64,000 bases of DNA from Bog-756 sp963699345 (GTDB taxonomy: Bacteria; Actinomycetota; Acidimicrobiia; Acidimicrobiales; RAAP-2), in the NCBI GenBank assembly GCA_963699345.1, contig CAVOTL010000005.1, positions 1,860,001 to 1,924,000 of the forward strand. Direction: 5' to 3'. Shown here piece after piece: positions 63,431-64,000 of this stretch. A model generated the notes under the pieces. It searched no databases. It saw only the letters and a program-made list of their open reading frames with translations, and was not told where the DNA came from. How positions within the stretch are numbered: the first letter of the stretch is position 1; every line of letters begins with the position of its first letter. The position numbers were made by a program, and so were the translations under genes.

Positions 63431-63886
63431 CTACCGGTCCGGGCCGAGCCGGTCGAGGGTGAGGGGGTCGGGGACCCCGTCGAAGAACCGGTCGAGGACC
63501 TGGAGGAACCGGTTCTCGTGCGGGGTGGCGCGGGCGAAGAGGGTCATCGACGACCGCAGCTTCATGGCGTCCACCGCGCCGAGCAGCGCCACGGCGTCGT
63601 CCCGACCGTTCCCGAGGACGGCGTCGGTGGCCTGTCGCAGCCGCGCCCCCAGTACCGGATGGGCCAGGTAGGTGGCAGCCTCGTCGACGCCGTCGAGTCC
63701 GAAGTGGTCGGCGGTCGGGCTCGAGCCGAGACCCCGGAGCTGGGGGAAGACGAACCACATCCAGTGCGACCGCTTGGCCCCCGCCGCCAGCTCGGTGACG
63801 GCCCGGTCGAACGTCCCGCCCTCGTCCTGGGCGTCGAGGAAGCGCCGGGCGTCGAAGGGCGCTCGGGGGTCAGAGCGAGGCGGCAC
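63431..63886 (-). CDS. DUF1810 family protein
   Basis: A 151-residue protein with the complete DUF1810 pattern: RRFLDAQDEGGTFDRAVTELAAGAKRSHWMWFVFPQLRGLGSSPTA, then ATYLAHPVLGARLRQAT and a C-terminal RFLQVLDRFFDG. The function is unknown; some distant relatives have been linked to ADP-ribose-type folds. The GTG at 63886 overlaps the upstream stop by 17 bases; no other start precedes the conserved region. Confidence 0.85.
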   Translation of the reverse strand: MPPRSDPRAPFDARRFLDAQDEGGTFDRAVTELAAGAKRSHWMWFVFPQLRGLGSSPTADHFGLDGVDEAATYLAHPVLGARLRQATDAVLGNGRDDAVALLGAVDAMKLRSSMTLFARATPHENRFLQVLDRFFDGVPDPLTLDRLGPDR

Positions 63887-64000
63887 GTTCCTGGACCGGG
63901 GCCAGCCCGTCGAGCTGGGCGCGCACGGAGTCCTCGTCCATGGGGAGGAGGAGGGCGGCGACGGCGTCGGCCCCCGCTTCGGCGTACCGGGCGGCGATGT
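63870..64000 (-). CDS. F420-type luciferase-like oxidoreductase, C-terminal fragment
   Basis: Forty-two codons from the window edge to a TGA (63870-63872). The translation IAARYAEAGADAVAALLLPMDEDSVRAQLDGLAPV matches the terminal helix region of LLM-class enzymes ('YAEAGADAV...LDGLAPV'). The rest lies outside the window, so family assignment is provisional. Confidence 0.6.
   Translation of the reverse strand, partial: IAARYAEAGADAVAALLLPMDEDSVRAQLDGLAPVQERAASL

Overview
The window is very GC-rich (about 70% by eye), gene-dense bacterial chromosome. The gene content points to an actinobacterium, most likely of the class Acidimicrobiia. The pointers are a dnaK-grpE-dnaJ-hspR-clpB operon, a clpS-DUF2017 pair, a DUF2510 protein, F420-type luciferase-like oxidoreductases, a bifunctional DCD-DUT enzyme, SCO6880-type type IV secretion genes, and two exported proteins with tandem 'YWLVASDGG' repeats. 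No rRNA gene or species-level marker is present, so the assignment is inference.

Layout. 1-9210: mixed genes (flavodoxin tail, SnoaL-like, DUF2510, GAP-family exporter, SRPBCC, amidase, Na+/H+ antiporter) and two exported repeat proteins. 9436-10804: an IS481-family element beside tRNA-Gly(CCC), with a near-perfect direct repeat of the tRNA 3' end. 10836-16335: dcd, a membrane Fe-S reductase, a cNMP-binding protein, two membrane proteins and a metallo-beta-lactamase-fold hydrolase. 16601-18533: amt-glnK. 18734-19490: gpmA. 19984-26521: the HspR heat-shock operon. 26639-39817: a large purine cluster (purA-D-B-C-S-Q, purL, purF-M) ending in pyrE, interrupted by a small minus-strand gene and a PHP phosphoesterase. 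39894-44384: aldehyde dehydrogenase, two F420-type oxidoreductases and an autoregulated-looking PadR gene. 44400-47044: a compositionally different, gene-poor stretch with a YtrA-like GntR regulator and a SecD P1-head-like membrane protein, next to a Glu-Asp-Phe tRNA cluster. 47373-53932: DUF2017, clpS, ctaA, ctaB, a TlpA-like thioredoxin, an ABC-2 exporter and serS. 53948-56045: a SenX3/RegX3-like two-component system. 56165-62449: a tight five-gene type IV secretion/conjugation-like operon. 62485-64000: SDR, DUF1810 and a truncated F420-type enzyme.

How it fits together. PurF, D, S/Q/L, M, C and B cover most of IMP synthesis and PurA leads on to AMP. Amt and PII form an ammonium uptake and sensing unit. 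CtaA and CtaB make heme A for cytochrome oxidase, beside a thioredoxin that may serve cytochrome maturation. HspR, the last regulator in the chaperone operon, probably represses its own operon. The most unusual unit is the type IV secretion-like operon. It has a VirB2-sized protein, a TrbL/VirB6-like protein, a VirB4 split into two genes and a VirD4-like ATPase with an altered P-loop, but no relaxase or integrase. Four GAAA-containing blocks spaced exactly 10 bp lie between it and the two-component system.

Two window-wide patterns deserve attention. Many genes have a TAnnnT hexamer six bases before the start codon, as expected for leaderless transcripts. Five genes, including purD, purL and gpmA, are broken by one-base indels, which looks more like sequence error than real decay.
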